64,000 nt of DNA, taken from contig NW_020290023.1 in assembly GCF_003144195.1 (NCBI RefSeq), positions 124,001 through 188,000 on the forward strand, read 5' to 3'. The notes below the pieces were generated by a model, which made no database searches, had not been told where the DNA came from, and worked only from the letters and a program-made list of their open reading frames with translations. Both the position numbers and the translations under genes were made by a program. Positions 10,610-22,923 of the stretch are shown piece after piece; position 1 is the stretch's first letter; the number at the start of each line of letters is the position of its first letter. The stretch is from Ceraceosorus guamensis. Its lineage: Eukaryota; Basidiomycota; Exobasidiomycetes; Ceraceosorales; Ceraceosoraceae.

Positions 10610-11949
10610 ATGCCTCCCATTTCAATCCTCAAAATGGAGCAGTCGGGCACTGCTGACGGCTCAAAGCGAGCTGCGCGAAGCTTGATCCCATTGCCAAGCT
10701 CATTGTCTTCTCCAAAGACTGTGAGGCAAAGCCCTCTGATTCTGCTGTCCATTGTGATGATCGCGTTCGCCCTGCTACCCTTGATGGACCATCTCAACAT
10801 GGGCAGCAATCCGAGGATCGAAATGGCCCGATCGTTGAGGTCACAAGCAGAACAGGCCTGGCTGAACCGCGGCAACTCAACTTGGGATCCCTCAAAGTAC
10901 TGGGACGTCGAGACGCCAATCTTGATAGGAACAAGAGAGCCAGTGAGTGTCGTCGTTCTCTGATGGGGACATGAGAATAGAGGGTCACTTGTAGATGTGT
11001 GCCAATCAAAGCTGACGATGCTTGTGCGACGCAGTCGACCGGACTCGAATTCAGCATGGACCGGCTCGAAAAGGGAGCATTACTCTACGGCTGGCTGCAC
11101 ATTGCTCCTGCTATCGTCTGGAGCATCGCAATCCCTGCCCAGCACTCCATCCGGCTGCGATCAGCGTATCCTGCCGTGCACAAATGGCTTGGTAGAGCTA
11201 CGCTCGTCTCTGCGTGCCTTTTGACCTACTCTGGCGTCTCCTTCCCCTTTCACGATCTCAGCTATTCTGCCGACTTGCTGGTGAGTCGAGCGAATCGAGA
11301 AGCCAGACCACACCAGATGCTGACGGATGGTGGTCCCTTTCGCGACTTGGCGCGCTGCAGGCCACACACCGTTGGGGCTACCTCGTGTGGCCTTCCTTTA
11401 ACCTCGTTGTCCTTCTCGCCGGTCTCTTTTGGTGAGCAATGGACTGGCAGATTGACTTGTTCCTGGCGCCGAAGCTGATCGAGTAGCTACGATGCATCTG
11501 TAGGCCGCCTACCGTGTTGATGACTTACTTGACGGCGCGCAAGAAGGACTGGAAAGCTCACAGAGCCTGGGCTACTCTGCACACATTCATAGGGAGCGTC
11601 ATTCCCATGCAGGTGAGGCCTGAGCCGGTTCGCTCGATCTGAGGGACCACCCAAGGCGCTCCAAGGTGTGAGAAGCCAGCGCAGATCCGACACTGATGAC
11701 TTTTGGTGCACATTTCACCAGCGTGTCATGATGATCGTTCTCTTCACGTTTGCAGGTATCGCCGCCAATTTTCCGACTGTACACAAAGCCTTTGGACTGC
11801 CAGACGAGCTCAACAAGGAGGCTTTCGAATTCGAAAGAGGCGTCTTCGCTCTCACCACATGGGCCGCTCTGCCCGCTGTCGCAGCTTGGGCCTGGCAGGT
11901 GTACAAGAGGCAGGAAAAGACTGCGACCGCGGAGTCGAAGAACTACTGA
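10610..11949 (+). CDS. polytopic membrane protein, DUF2306-like
   Basis: Exons 10610-10942, 11035-11280, 11361-11431, 11514-11613 and 11722-11949 join in phase to 325 residues. About six hydrophobic segments can be counted: LILLSIVMIAFALLPLM, LLYGWLHIAPAIVWSIAIP, ATLVSACLLTYSGVSF, YLVWPSFNLVVLLAGLFW, TLHTFIGSVIPMQRVMMIVLF (two halves) and LTTWAALPAVAAWAW. The blocks GWLHIAP, PAVHKWLGR and DWKAHRAWATLH with repeated His residues recall DUF2306-type predicted membrane proteins, some of which look heme-protein-like; the resemblance is from memory and moderate. Every intron is short (68-108 nt) and begins GTGAG. The start at 10610 is the first ATG of the frame that lies after the TATA-like element; a second ATG at 10634 is an alternative. 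Function unknown. Confidence 0.75.
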
Positions 11950-13580
11950 ACGTTTCGAAGATGACGCTTTTGCACCGCACATTTGCATGACACTTACGAC
12001 TGACAATCTTGAATGCTGAATCCGTGATACGACTTCGCATTCTGATTCTTCTATTCTGTTCGTCTCGTGTCAAAGTTGGACGCTCGTTTTCCATCCATCA
12101 CTCAAGACGTCTGGCACTCGTGACTTTCTGCCTTTCCTCCTGAGGAGCACCTATACAAGACTTGAAGCCATTGCATCCCTCATCCAACGCAGTGCATCGA
12201 TCGAGGCGCACGGATCGTGTCGTCTTTGCGGTCTCACACGCCGCCTTTCATGCTGCCCATGCAGCCGTCCATAGCGCACAATTGTGATAATGACGAAAGG
12301 TCACTTTGTTGCAACGCTCTCAAGTAGCCCACAAGGGCCTGCACGTCTTTGTCAGGTGCTCGAAGTGAAGCTTTGTCTTGATCCCAAAAGGCAGTGAAGG
12401 AAGCGTACCGTCGGATGCAGTTTTCGGCATTAGGTACCTCGAAGAGGAAACAACGAAAGACGCTAAATGTTGAAAGTCCAGATCCAGAGTCAGGAGTCAC
12501 AGTCAAGAGTGTGAGTGGTGATCGACTGCTCATGGTCGTGCAGACGCGCGCTGTGGATATATGCACATCTAGCAGCTACGATACAGTCACAGAGTCGTGA
12601 GTCTTGTAGCACGCATGACCAGGATAGGGATGGATGTCTTGTGCTGCCTCGCGAGGCGGCCCAAGCGCTAAACGACTTGCATTCATGGCACAAGAGCGCA
12701 AGGAGCAACAAGAAGCACAACAGCGTGTATGGAGCGCCGTGATCCGGTAAACATGGGCGTCTGGACTGAACGCTGGCATGCAAAGGCCTTAGCTTAGCCA
12801 CCCCACTCACGACTCTCGGAGCGCTTCAGTCGATCAGAAAAGGCTTTTGAATCATTCGTGATCACGCTTGCTGGTCGTGATTCCTGACTCATGACTGCAA
12901 GCGCCACAGTTCGTGCGGCCGGTGCGACATGGTGCCCATGCAAGCATCGCTTATTGCAAGTTTTGAGCGCACCTGCAGCCCTGACAGCACACGCGCGCGC
13001 AGCGCGTGCCCGCCGGCTACGTGAGCCGCGCACTTTTGACTCAAGACTGCCGACTGACTTTCAAGCTGGTGGACCTCAGTCTCTAGTGCGACTTTCGTGT
13101 TTGGACAGCGAGCCAAGCTCATCAGCTCCAACTTCTTTCATTGATTTCGAGACCGACAGCCACTTGAAAATCAAACCTTTGAGACGGGTTTATGAAAACC
13201 AATTCGAATTTGAATGATTCGTCATTCACATTCCATTCATGTGACCGGATTGAAGGCGTCCGTTTCTTCATTTTGATTGAAGGCTCCTCTCGCAAAGTCG
13301 AGAACCTGTTTTTAATTACAGTTTTCGATCTTGAAACAAACACCTGTACGCGTCGGGTCACGAGCTTGCAGCGGCCCAAGCCACAATAAGCAAGTCCCAG
13401 ATTGAAAAGTGCAATTTCAATTAAAGAGTCAAGCGTTCAATCTTGAATGCAAGAGTCGACGCTCACCCAACTCAAGACTCTTCTGCCTCGGCTGGTGCGC
13501 ATTTTCAAAGTCCGCATGCCCTTCGTGGTCCTCATTCACGCAACCCACCGTCTTTCAACGGCTCAGGAACCGTGAGACAC

Positions 13581-13653
<73 letters not shown>

Positions 13654-14048
13654 TACCACCCTCACGCGCATCATCCAATTTTTACGCTCAGTCGGCGTCC
13701 CGTTTCTTCGACCTTCAAACGCTCGCGCGCTTTGCGTAAGGGATTCGATCGTCCCCTCCTGTGTGTACGGTGTTGACCACGCGCTGCGCCGACACGAGGT
13801 TCGGCTGCCACATTGTGCCATCTTCACCTACAGCCTGTCTGCTCTACGACGCGGCCAGCTCGACCCCTTCAGTCTCGTCTTTGACCCTCATCGAGTCCAG
13901 TCGCCCCTAGCATTGACTGTCTGTTATCAGCTCAACGCCTAGCTGTCCTGACGCGCACAGCAGCACCCCGCCCTCCACAGCTACAACTTTCGCGATCAGC
14001 AACCTTCTGGTTTCAGATTGGCAAAATTGTATGCTCAGCCACGTCACC
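11950..14048. other. long intergenic region with motif clusters and poly(C)
   Basis: About 2.1 kb. Contains copies of the TCACGA/TCGTGA motif (12592-12606, 12805-12815, 12854-12866, 12875-12883), AT-richer stretches around 13140-13460 with TTGAATTTGAAT-type runs, and the poly(C) tract at 13583-13653. A minus-strand open frame at 12234-12500 is discussed under rejected items. A TTTCAG just before the next start could be the acceptor of a 5' UTR intron. Confidence 0.5.
13583..13653. repeat. homopolymer poly(C), 71 nt
   Basis: An uninterrupted run of 71 C residues, with poly(G) on the other strand, lying about 395 nt before the start codon of the next gene. It generates false Pro-rich and Gly-rich open frames in every phase. 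Such a tract can form i-motif or G-quadruplex structures and should be length-unstable; its exact length in the assembly is likely uncertain. Confidence 0.95.
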
Positions 14049-17000
14049 ATGACAGATGGGCCTCAAAGGGAGCACATGGGTGGAATGCAAAATTTGGGCA
14101 GCGATCTGAGCTACAGCTACGAAGCGTCATCACCTGGCAGTCCGTCTGAAGGCTTGCTCTCCCTTTCCGCCCGTCTACCACCACCACCACCACGCCCGCC
14201 TAGCGTTGCCAGTCAGACACAATCGCGTCGGTCCAGTAGAGCTAGTGCGAGCACCTATGCTGCCAGCCGATACTCGGACCCTCATGATGGCGAATGGCCT
14301 CCAGAGCTTCCTCCTCTCTCTTTGGCGACCGAGCTAGCTTCGGTAGCAGCTCACGAAGGTGCCGTAAATGACTGGCCGACCTCTGCCAGTCCCACACCTA
14401 CGAATGGCGCTTTTGCGACGTCGAGCCCTACAAGTAGCGCACGTGCATCAAGAAGGAGGAGCAGCGGCGGGGCGAAGAGGCGAAGTAGCAGGACAAGCAT
14501 GAACATGGACAGTGCAGGTCCCACCATCATGATCCGCGCTGCAACCGGCAATTCGGCGCTACCTCTTTCACCCAATCCCTCATCAGAGCACGGAAGCGCT
14601 TCCGCCTTTGGCTGGGAGCACGACCGTCGTGGAAGCAGAGGCGGAGCTGGCTTGGGGTCAGCGATGGGCAGCAGGACAGGTGCTTCACATCAGCCGCAAC
14701 CGCTCGCGATGCCTAGCGGACAGCATCTCATCAAGACCAACGCGCCCAATCCCAACCGCATGGCCGCTCGGGAAAAGCTTGCCAAGTGGGGCTTGCTGCC
14801 TCTCGTTGTGTTCGCGCTGGAGGTATACAGGACGTTGAAAGCGCTCAGCAGAGAGGTGTTCGTTCCGCTGTTTTCGGCTGGCATCGTGAGTTCTGTACTC
14901 TAGCGCACGGATTTTCTGCCCTGATGCCCTTGGCTGACGTTGTTGTGGGTCCACGTGGAACCAGCATCTCATTCTGGGCGCTGTAGCGCTTGTGCCGAAA
15001 CAAGACGCCAGCCAGTCATTGCGTCCTTCAGGATCAGGCCCAGGCAAGGCGGCGCAGAAGGCTGCCCAGGATGCAGCTCCAAGCTCTGAGACATGGAAGC
15101 ACACCCTCGCCACGTCCTTCCTGCTCTCTCGCCAGCTCACCATCTCCGCATATCCCAACCCACATCCAACCAAGCAGACAGCCTCACCGAGCGCGCTTGC
15201 GAAGCTCGTACCCAAGACTCAGCGATGGCGCAGACCCCTCTTGGTACCTAGACGTACATCGGCTTTACCTGCGCTTAGCAAGGCCGGTCGAATGATCAGA
15301 ACCGGAACCACTGTTGGAGTCCTGGCGCTGCTGGTGATGCTCTCTTGGCGCTCGTGGCTACGCTTCACCTCTGCGGCGATCTGTTGCGCGTGGGCAAGTG
15401 TGTTGTTCGTTGGCACGGACGAGCAACCTTTGCTGCGTTTTGAAGTGCTCTTCAGAGCTCCGGAGCTGTGGCACTCGCTGCGTGACTGGGATGCTTCGAG
15501 CGCGGAGCAGAATGCGGGATCTACCAGCCAGCATGCCGACGACTTTGTGCAGGCTGCCTACAATTTCGATCGGAGCATTAATCGGGCACTCAGCGCGGTG
15601 CAGGAGGTCGAGTTGGTGGCGCGGGGATACAAGCTGTGAGTGTCGGATGAGCGACTGCACGCAAATTGTGATCTTTTGACTCTGAAGGGTGGTCGCTGAT
15701 ACCTTTCGGCCACGCTATTTGTGATCGTAGCGCCCATCCTCTGCCTCCCATCACGCGTCTGGAAGCGCGCGACCCTGTTGGGACAGGAACGCCTCGCTCA
15801 AACCGCTTGTCAAGCCTAGCGCTTCTGTCTAGCTCCTCTTCCACGGGCAACAATTTGTCCCGCACCGGCTCTTTGCGCAAGGGACAAGAGTCGTCAGGTG
15901 CTCCGCAGAATCTTCGTCTCTCGCATTTACGTCAAGACGTGGCGACGGCGCTTGACAATGTCTGGCGAGCGTGCATGCAGACGTCCAGCGAACTGTCGCC
16001 TTTGGTTGACCAGCAGGAATTAGCTGTTCTTCGTCACATGTACTCCTTGAATGAGGGGTCTGAAGATGGCTTGGACGTTTCTTCCCACAATTTAGCATCC
16101 TCATTCGATTCTCCGTTTGGACGTACGCACAGCATCGACGTGCACGCTGCGAACGCAGATGGCAGATCGCCCCAAATGTTGGCGCACTCTGCACCGGTGG
16201 GATCGCGATCACGCCCGCTGTCCCTCAGCATGACTTCACCGATCCGAAGCTCAGCGAGAAACTCGATCCTAGACCCTTCCATATTCAGCACGCTGAATAC
16301 ACCCGCATCTGCTTCAGCATCTACATCGACATTTGAGGAGACATCTTCACAAGGCCCCAGTGTAACGCCCACTGGCCACAAGAGGCTGTCCCTTCTCTCT
16401 GATGGAGGCACGTCAAGCCTTGGGCGCCAATCGAGTCTGCGGCGCGGTCTGCCACGTTCGCGCGGCTCAGACACTGATCACTCGGCCACATCTCCAGTGA
16501 CCGGCAGGCCCACTTCGAGACTGGCGTACGTGAGCGAGAAAGGCGACGATGATGCGCCTAGCGCCGTAGAAACTGCAGCTTTAAAGCGTCTGAGCTACAA
16601 CAGTACGACATCAGCGTCGACGTCGACTTCACCTTCCTTGGGAGTTCCAAATAGTACCGAATCGGGTGCGCCTGGCCACTCTGCTCCCCCTGTCAGTCAG
16701 TCGGCGAGCTGGACGCCGGCAACAGGCAGTCGGCCGACGAGCACTACGCTGACCACCACGAGCAACGGCGAAAGCCCCTTGAAGCGCGCTGGCTCTCCTG
16801 AACCAGGACGTGTCTCTGTCAGCAATCCTCCCGATTCTCGCAGGCTATCGGGCAACCAATGGGCGAACATGTCGGGCTTCTCTCACCTGAGTAGTGCAGC
16901 TAGTGCACAGCATCAAGCTCCATCCTCCAATCTGCACTTGGCTGAAATGAAGGGCGCCTTCGAGCACATGCATTACACTCGAAAGTTGACTATCTCACAC

Positions 17001-18560
17001 CTTCTTTCACTACGCAGCGGTGCCGAAACGGGCCACCCTCGCTCCAAGCACGTCGGCGACAGCTCGGACGCCCAAGCGCAAGACCCTTGGTCTCTCGCTG
17101 AACCGATTGTCGGTCGATTGTGCGCCGAGATGCGATTCCAACAGGAGCGCATTGATCTCGCCGTCCGCGATGCCATGATCGGCTCGACGACCCCGAATTC
17201 CAGAGGAGGCTCAAGAGGTCAGACAGAAGGAACAGCGCAATCCAGTGGAGATCACACTGGTTTCGAGGACCGCAGTAATGCTTTCGGGCTCTTGCTACGC
17301 ACGCTGCAGGTCAAGCTCAGAGCAGCTGCAGGCGAGGTTGAAGTTGGCGCTCCAACGCAATTGCATGGTGTGGAATCTGCATCCAGCGACGAGATTACGC
17401 AATCGCCCCTCTCGGGCATGCAAAACGCCAGTCTCACCCAGGTAGAAGCTGCAACCAGGCTTTTTGAAGGCATGAGAGATGATCTTCTCGCGCTCTCAGC
17501 AGAGTGGGAGTCTGGTCTGAAGATTTTGCGAGCGGAGCAACGACGCAGGCAACAGGTCAGCAGCGAAGAGGCAAGCCAGGAGAACAAAGCGCCCACGGAA
17601 GCTTCTGCAGCGCAGTCAGCCAGCTCCAAGCTGGACTCTCCGCAAGAGGCAGACGAAGATGAGTTGGAAACCGATCTAGTGGCACAGGCACGGAGATATG
17701 CCGAGTGGGCCGCTCGGAGGGCCAACGAACCTCTTCAGACAGCTAGTGCAGCCTTTCAAGATGGTTTGACGTCCATTGAATCTGCGCGCAGCGCACAACC
17801 GTCCTCTGAGGAAGACGATGTTGCCCATATGCTTGCCACAGCTGGTCCTGAAGGCCTTCCAAGGCCTGGCCCCCACAACGTGTATGAGGGAGACATTCAC
17901 TCTGCAATAGACGGCCGGAACCCTCGTGGAGGTTTAGAAGAGGGTGTCAGCAGGGCTCAGCGCATCGAGAGAATCAGGGCGCAGCGCGAAGCTCGCAAGC
18001 ACACTAACGGCGACTTTCGGATGAGCAGGTCTGGCCCCACTAGCAAGGGAAGCTTTGACGAAATCGTCGCCGTGGATCATATGCCCGAGCTCAAGCAAAT
18101 GCTAATGGCTCGCGAAGCTGAAGTCAGGGGTCCTCAAGGCTCCTTACCATCGCCTGGAACGGGCCGTCTCACGGACTCGCTAGGCTCTCCATTGGATCTT
18201 GAGCGCACATCGCCTGCACAGACCGGCAAATTTCAGTCCTTTTCGGCTGCGGCTGACGGAGATCATCTCGTGCAGAGAAAGGCATGGTCTCCTGCAGCTG
18301 ATGGCAGCCGCCAAAATTCGACCTCACCTTCCAGCCCCCAACAAGGCTTCAGGCCTACTCCCTCTTCGGAAGCCAGTGCAGCGGCGGCGCAGACTGCCGC
18401 GGCGGCACTTGCTAGGAGAAGGTCTGCAGACCTGATAACTCAATTATCTGGCGTGCAAGATCCGGTTTCACAATCTGCTGCGCATCCCTCTGGCCACGTC
18501 GCCCCTCACGCAAACGGCGCTTCTCACGACGAATTGGTGGCTGGTGGCATGGCGTACTGA
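14049..18560 (+). CDS. vezatin/Inp2-like myosin-binding membrane protein
   Basis: Exons 14049-14885, 14965-15635 and 15731-18560 give 1445 residues. The N-terminal ~240 residues are Ser/Pro-rich. Then come hydrophobic hairpins (KWGLLPLVVFALEVYRTL; VFVPLFSAGIHLILGAVALV; TVGVLALLVMLSW; AAICCAWASVLFVG) and the block RALSAVQEVELVARGYKL, which rejoins AHPLPPITRLE across intron 2, the hallmark of the Pfam vezatin family that includes yeast Inp2, the peroxisome-bound receptor for the class V myosin Myo2. The C-terminal half is low complexity with scattered helical stretches (SLSAEWESGLKILRAEQRRR; VSRAQRIERIRAQREARK). By family it would link an organelle, probably peroxisomes, to myosin. The ATG at 14049 has the better context (GTCACCATGA); one at 14031 is in frame six codons upstream. 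Confidence 0.8.
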
Positions 18561-18898
18561 AACCGCTCACTTTGCGATAGATGCCCATCATACCCAACTC
18601 CTGCCATCCATTTTTCTCTCGCTTCTTTTTCCCATGCATGTAGTGTACCTTTATGGCTTCTCAAATGTCGCGCTGACGCCCGTTGGTGCCATGCGCAATC
18701 ACGATTTCCTGTAACGAATCTTGCGCATCGATCGCGCAATCTGTTTCGAGCACGTTTGAGTCTTTCCCTCCTTCCCGACTACAAGGTCACCAGATCATCA
18801 AGGCTAGTCAAGTATCGATGCTAAAGTACAATGGAGGTGTGAGTCGAAGCGCTGAAGATCGGCTCTGAGAGGTGATGTGGCACGACTGCAGCGTCTCT
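18561..18898. other. intergenic, convergent genes
   Basis: 338 nt between two converging genes, expected to hold both 3' UTRs. TTTATGG and GTAGTGTACC stretches near 18640-18655 could be polyadenylation context. Nothing else seen. Confidence 0.5.
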
Positions 18899-21800
18899 TT
18901 ATCTGGCCGAAACGTTGCGAAGGTGCTCAGCGTACGTCTGGACCAATCCTGGCAAGAGTCTAGATTTGGCCATGATTTTGAGAATCTCGGCCAACAATTC
19001 GCGCTTGTTGAGACCGAGGATCTGCGGGTTCCACGTTTCTTGCGCGTGCGTTTTACTGCGGGGCCGTCAAGATGGGCGCGCGTGTCAGCCATGCTACATC
19101 TGGTGCTCAGACTGCTCAGATCTCTGCTAGACCAAAAATGTTGAGCGACTCACTAATAGATTGGACCCAAGAAACTCTTGATGAGCTCCTCAGCCATGTT
19201 TCTGATGCCTTCATCGGACAGCTTCCTTGCGTACTGTTGCAAGAATGACCTGTACTCGAGCGGTGACTCGAGAAGCTCAGCAGCCAACAACCTGCTCTCC
19301 AAGTGTCGGAGCGTGCAAGCGATTGATGCTTCCGATTCCGCAGACCCGGTCACGATCAGCGATGGGTACTGCCTGGCAGTATCTGGACTCGATACGCGAA
19401 GATCGTTGATGGCTCTCTCGATGTATTTGACAGGTTCTCTGGCTAACGAGCCAGCCAAGGCGTCGTTGTTGCTGGCAGACGCGCCGACCGACTCGCGACC
19501 TCTTGCTCTCGCATCCCATGCCGCGCTGCTCACAGCCCACCAACCACTCGAGACGCATGTCCACGCGGCCTGAGCAGCGTTCAGCGTATAAGCGGTCTCG
19601 TCGGAGAGAATGAAGACTGGCGAGCCATTGCCGTGCACCCAGAACTTGACCGCATTTGCACCGGTGGGAGATTGGATCAAGCCCTTGACTGAGACGAGCT
19701 GACCGATACTCTCGCCCAATTCTACATTCCATCGACGCAGATCGGCATTGAGATCCACAATGACAAGCGTGTTGCCGCTAGCCTCCGCTCTGAAGACGTG
19801 GTGCTCCAGTATGAAGCTCGACATGCGTCGACCTTTCTGGGAATAGATGAGGACCTCTCGATTTTCGAGCGATACTGCGGTGAAGGAAGAGGTGCTGGTA
19901 GCAGCAATGACCGGAGAATGCAGCACGTCTATCCAAGCGATGCTCTTTCCATCATCGACTCTCAACAAGATTTGCGTATCTGAGTAAAATAGTAAGAGGC
20001 AGTCCGAGTAAGTGCAAGGTCCACTCATACAACTGCAGGCGCACGCGCGAGACTCACTGCCACTAATGGAGTTATACGCTTCAAAGACGCATCCAGGGCC
20101 TTCTCGAGTGTAGAACGAGAGAATGGAAGGCGGATTGAAATGCGACGGTGCAGCCTTTGGAAGTCCAAGGTTCATCACCTGCACAGGCGGCTTCAAAGAG
20201 GACTCTCCGCCAAGTGTGCGTCCCACATCTTTGCCTCGTCGCGTCGAAGCATCAGCATCAAGCAACTCCGCCAACGTCGCAGAGGTGGACGCAAAGGTGT
20301 GAGCCGCAGAAAGTTGACCGTATCCGCCCAAGGCAGGGAGTAGCGAAGGTCCGACGTGTTGGAGTGAGCCGTCTATTTGCATTGCGTTGTCGTCACTAGA
20401 GCGAAGGGCTGCTTGATAGTCGGAGCCAGGATTCGACCCGCTTCCGACCAACGTTGGCTGAATCCTTCGTCTACCCTTCGCATCTCGGGTTATGTTTTGG
20501 ACCAAACGTTGAGGGGTGCTACCAGCCGGCGTTGAATTGCCAGCATTTCTCCCATTCAATGGTGGCACACCTCTCCTCCTCGGGATCAATACATTGGTAC
20601 CATCCGATCCAATGTGCTGAGCAGGAGGGGCAGACGGTACCTGGTACAGCACTCGTCGGGATTTGCGCCATCCGAAGGAAGCTCGAGCTGTCTCCAGTTT
20701 CTCCTCCGTCTCTAGAGGAGAGAGGATCTCTTCGTTGAGCATGAAGGCCGCGACGCGACCATCAGCAGAACAGGCGTATAGTGTCAAGCCGTCAGAAGAC
20801 CTTCAAAGCGGCCAAACAAGGGTCAGCCTGAGTGCTTCACGTACATCCGCCCCAGCAAACTCACCAGCTGAGATCCATGGGTTGCCTTTCAAAGACGTGT
20901 TTGGATACAAGTAAAGGTCTCTGTTGTCCAGTGATCCAAATGCTTATGCTTTCGTCCAAGGAGCCCAGAGCCAGAACAGTCGCTGGCGAAGGGTTTGGAT
21001 GAGGGTCTCTGGACTTGAAAAATTTGGGTGAGAACGCAGTAGCGATGACGCTGTTCTCGTGGCCGACGAGGTGTATGTCGCTAGTCCAGCTGCCCCGCTC
21101 GGGAGTCGGACGCTCAACAACAGTGGCCACGAACACCGGTCCGGACATTCCATTCGCACAGAGTAGATGAGCTCCATCAGGTGACCAACTTAGTCGAATC
21201 CAAGAAGAGCAGGTGATTAGTAGTCTACGGAAGACAGCCGAACGATCTTCACGTGTCGACCCAAACTTACCTCGGTCTTGAGAAGAAAATGGTGCTAGGG
21301 CTGGTCTTGAAAGGTGCCGTGACGACGACCTCTTCTGTAAAGCCTTTTTCTACATTCCAAATCCTCACACTCTTGTCGTCAGAGGCAGTAGCCAAGAATG
21401 CACCAACAGGATCCCAAACCACTCCCTTCACAAAACCCGCGTGTCCGTCGATTTTCTTGATTCGCTCAAAGCTTCCGGGTCCGGGTCTAGGCCCGGACCA
21501 GACGTACACTGTGCTGTCGAGTCCCACGGTGGCCAAATATGCGTCGTCCGTATCAGTGCTCCACGCCAAGTCCACGACGTCCGATTCATGCGCTGCTAGT
21601 CGCCGATGAGGTCTCCATGCTTCAATGTTGGCTTCAGCATCCGATGCTCCAAAGACGGAGCCTGACGCTAGACCAGTAGGGTCCAGATCCCAAACCATCG
21701 CGATCGTGTCGTCTGATCCCGAAGCCAAGAACCTGCCTGATGCAGACCAGCGCACGACTAGTACGGAGCCTGCCAATGGTGGATGCCAGAAGAAAAGAGC

Positions 21801-22186
21801 GGTTGAGCTAGGCACGTCACCCATCCATTTTCAAAGACTCTAGATGCCGCGCTCACCGCTGTGACGTGCCAGAGTGCACAAAAGCCTGTTAGCGGCATTG
21901 TCGCTCTCGACTTTGGGATCGAGTATTGGAGCAGTGGCCCAGATCTTGATCTTGGAGTCTGAATTCGGAGAGGAGCGAGACGGAAGGCCAATGCATCGAA
22001 CGGTATTACGTGAGATGGGCAATGATTTGCCGCGGGCGCCATCAACCTCTTCGACTCACCTAAGCCAGCTGTGGCTATTCTGCTACCGTCTGGATGGACA
22101 TGTATGCTGAATATCGTGACCCTCTTCGTCACCTGCCCATCCCCTTCCATGTCGTGAGACACCCAGTCCGGCAGAACCAACGACAT
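18899..22186 (-). CDS. HIR1: HIR1/HIRA histone chaperone subunit
   Basis: Seven exons (22186-22060, 21958-21857, 21769-21271, 21188-20865, 20800-20058, 19979-19154, 19055-18899) sum to 2778 nt, 925 residues. The product is the WD40 subunit of the HIR/HIRA complex, which deposits H3-H4 outside replication and represses histone genes. The N-terminus (LPDWVSHD, IFSIHVHPDGSRIATAGL, DSKIKIW) starts a seven-blade propeller: RLLCTLARHSGSVLVVRWS, GSDDTIAMVWD, GHAGFVKGVVWDP, SDDKSVRIWNVEK, FFSRPSWSPDGAHLLCANG, MDLSWSSDGLTLYACSADG. TRDAKGRRRIQPTLV (near 20450-20480) resembles the HIRA B-domain that binds Asf1. The C-terminal Hira domain is intact (SGWWAVSSAAWD; YRSFLQQYARKLSDEG; TWNPQILGLNKRELLAEIL). 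Conserved blocks rejoin at each junction. The 78-nt intron at 19980-20057 is a multiple of three and has no stop. Confidence 0.93.
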
Positions 22187-22923
22187 TTCCAGAATTGGTT
22201 GCAACGAGAGGGGAGATGGGCGAGTGCTTCAAAATGCTCTGTCACACCGAGAGCTCGCCGGAAGAAGATGCTCCGCTCCGTGGAGCCACGGTCTGCAGAG
22301 CACAAGGTGGAAACTGGATGAGTCGGCGACAGAGGAAAAGTGGACCGGAGGTGCTGGCTGGTCTTCGGAGAATGGAGAGCAGGAGAATTTCCTTCGAGCA
22401 CAGACTTGGGTCTTTTTGTCTCGTTTGTGCTCCTCGCGCCGCGGCTGTGGTGGTCGAATGCAGCGAACTGAAGTAGGTGCAACGATGGGTGAACTCACAG
22501 ACCCTCGACTTGCCAATTGGATGCACGGATGGCATCAAGAAAGAGCTCCAATCAATCACGTTGGCACGCATGCGTGCAGCAATCTGACTACTGAATCAAG
22601 CTGCAGCAGCTACACAGCAGCGTCAATCAAGAATCGTGAATTCAATCATACATCAGTCAAAGTATAGACAGCGTCAGCATGCACCCTTTCATTTAGATTG
22701 AGCCGCGGCCGCCGTGACCGCGACGCGTTCGCGAGGAGAAGGCGCGTGCGAGCGCGTGGCTACGGTGCGTGATTGTGATTGTTCAAGTAGGAAAGTCCAA
22801 CACCCGTTTACGTTCGGGTCCATTGGTGTTCCTTATCCTCAAAGTTGACGGGTAACGCTCCTTGCTCCCCTCTTCGTCCTCCCCACTTGCCATGCTCCTA
22901 AATCGAGGCGCAACCAGAACACG
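22187..22923. other. divergent promoter region, HIR1 and RING gene
   Basis: 737 nt between divergent starts. It contains one AATCGTGAATTC motif (22632-22643) and a short CG-rich block (22700-22760). Three overlapping minus-strand frames are non-coding shadows. Confidence 0.5.

Noticed and set aside
12234-12566. Minus-strand open frame with coding-like composition at its end (VPNAENCIRRYASFTAFWDQ, ends GCMGSMKGGV)
   Set aside because: No convincing start, its upstream part runs through the intergenic TCACGA-type motif, and no family is recognisable. It could be the last exon of a small gene; transcript data would decide.
13409-13942. Frames with long Pro or Gly runs
   Set aside because: They arise only from the poly(C) tract reading in any phase.
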